This document shows, piece by piece, positions 62,301-64,000 of a stretch of 64,000 nt of DNA (within the stretch, counting starts at the first letter, position 1; the number at the start of each line of letters is the position of its first letter). The notes beneath the pieces are model-generated. The model was given only the letters and a program-made list of their open reading frames with translations. It searched no databases and was not told where the DNA came from. Source of the stretch: Zanthoxylum bungeanum (taxonomy: Eukaryota; Streptophyta; Magnoliopsida; Sapindales; Rutaceae); the NCBI GenBank assembly GCA_019454045.1, contig SKCR01025356.1:248001-312000 (forward strand), in the 5' to 3' direction. The translations under genes were made by a program, and so were the position numbers.

Positions 62301-64000
62301 GTTCACATCTAGCCTAGCTAGATATGGGCCCACTAACTTCACCATGAATAGGGCTAACAGATCGGTGGCACTTACACTATTACCAAGTAAACAATGTTTT
62401 AGGCATTTTACCTAACAAACTAGATTCGTAGACTTTCTTTGAATAGTCAAATCAGTCCTAGTACCCAGTCTTGTTTAATTCTGTCCTAGACAACAATGCC
62501 ACAAATAAGTCTCTACTTGATCAAATCAATTTGAGCTATTTATTTGTCATTTTATATGTTTTGAGATTTTAATTATATTCAAAATATAAATTCTATTATT
62601 CACATCTAATGTGTTTATCTCATTATCATCTTTATATAATGAAACACTTAGTGTTCTAGAATACAAAGGTTTATCCACAATGGATTAAACACTGATATAG
62701 AGATAATGTCTCTAGTCAAACTAGTTACTTTATAACAGTTCCTAATTTAAGTACACACCCGAAGGGTAGTTCCTAAACTTAGGTATCTACGGTCGAAACA
62801 GCGACTTTCATCCCGTTTCCGATTCGCAGAGCAATCTCGGCTTGAAGTCAGTATCCTACTCAAAGCAGATCCTGAACATCAATACATATATTTTATGTAC
62901 CACACTAAGTATTTAAAATCTAATTTCAATACTAGTAGTGAACATAACTTTGACAATCATTTTTAAAGTAAGAGCCTTGCCCTTTCTTTATTCCTTCGTG
63001 TCTGCCATATCCAAATGGTAGTCACTTGGGATATGTCAATTATCCTTTTCAATATTTCACAAAATTTTGGCCAAGCCTTGGGTTTTAGAATATTGAAAAA
63101 AATGTGCACCTTGTGCTACATGCCCAATTGCAAATTTGACTTTTCACCTCTAGAATAGTCAATTAATTCTTCAAGAATTATTTATTGCAATTTTAATACT
63201 TATTAAATCTAAAATTAGATTTATGACAAGTATAATTAAATTAAGCACTAAAGTCATCATCACATAAATCTTCCAAAGATATTATGCTCTACTTATTTTG
63301 CTTAATTTTGGGCTTAAGGTATAATAAGTTATTTTATCAAATAAAGTAACCTATTATTTATTCCCAATTTGAAAATTAAATCATTTAAAACATTTAATCC
63401 AAGATTATATTTTAAATATCCAATTTTTCAATTTTATCTTGATTACAATAGTCCAACTATTTAATCAACGATTAGTGGTACTATATATTATAATGATTAT
63501 AATAGTCCAACTATATAATCAAATATAATCCAAATTAATTAACCTCAATTACATTGATTACTATAATCCAATTATAAAATCAACTGTAAACTGAAATTAA
63601 TTAATTCAAATATATTGATTAATATAATCCAATTATATATAATCAACTATATACAGTCCAACTGTTTATTAAAACAACAATTAAATATTAGTCCAACTAA
63701 CATTTAATATATGACGAGTGATTTGAATGAGCGCGTATGGCGAGTAATTGAACGATATTGCAAATTCAATTCTTGCCTCCCACTATTTTTCGTCGAGCCT
63801 CTAACCCTCTGTCGAGTACTCGGGAAACCGTGTTTCCTAGTGGGCTAGGATCCCGTTAAATATCACACAATCTTGACTTTGGCCAACAAATTGTATGATA
63901 ATTAACTAGGTAGATCTCGAAGATCAATTGGATCTCATCCAACTCCTAGATCCAGTAGGTGGACATCCAAGTCCGAAACATATATCTTATATATGCCTAT
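62301..64000 (-). mobile_element. X1 internal region, continuing past the window
   Basis: Reverse complement of 56330-58055: resumes X1 exactly where 52284 stopped. It contains the TTGGCCAAAGTCAAG word in complement near 63880. Non-coding. The PBS and 5' LTR of X1 must lie beyond position 64000. Confidence 0.92.

Overview
The window reads as plant (probably eudicot) nuclear DNA that is almost entirely layered LTR retrotransposons. No host gene, rRNA, tRNA or CRISPR array can be supported. The evidence is plant-type Ty1/copia and Ty3/gypsy (Tat-lineage) polyprotein fragments, several pairs of long terminal repeats with TG...CA ends, primer-binding sites, polypurine tracts and 5-bp target duplications, in an AT-rich background where every long reading frame is a transposon fragment.

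Layout. 1-3590: a 2.5-kb direct duplication of non-coding, LTR-like DNA. 3591-6303: unassigned. 6304-33320: a minus-strand copia element (called Copia-A here). Its 3' LTR is split by a 14.9-kb minus-strand Tat-type gypsy element (6580-21500, target duplication GTACC). The gypsy element carries a further 3.6-kb insertion (about 15121-18745). Copia-A pol is also broken by a solo LTR (23874-26068, CTCTC duplication) and a second non-coding insertion (about 26885-28215), and its 5' LTR holds a sharp-edged insertion of unknown source (about 32599-33046). 33374-34298: possible solo LTR. 34778-35069: hAT-like MITE candidate. 36247-37589: possible decayed LTR. 37590-48041: plus-strand copia family Z in an LTR-internal-LTR-internal arrangement. 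48042 to the window end: a minus-strand copia-type element X1, interrupted by a plus-strand copy of its own family, X2 (52285-62300, duplication GTTCA).

The gypsy element encodes, on the minus strand, Gag, protease, RT, RNase H, a second (archaeal-type) RNase H and integrase, all with stops, frameshifts or small deletions. Between integrase and the 3' LTR, on the opposite strand, lies an additional gene-like unit: a TATA-like box, three exons that stay in one frame across two GT-AG introns, a Transposase_28-like region and an acidic, coiled-coil-rich end. A regular 112-bp tandem array rich in short inverted repeats lies upstream of it. This antisense unit is the most interesting biology in the window.

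The copia elements are mostly decayed. Two features are shared: a leader between the PBS and the gag side with four spaced copies of a GTGCCAAAG-like word, and short sense-strand reading frames inside the LTRs. Insertion order inferred from nesting: Z before X1 before X2; Copia-A before the gypsy element and before its solo-LTR insertion. All boundaries and similarities were read by eye, without alignment software.
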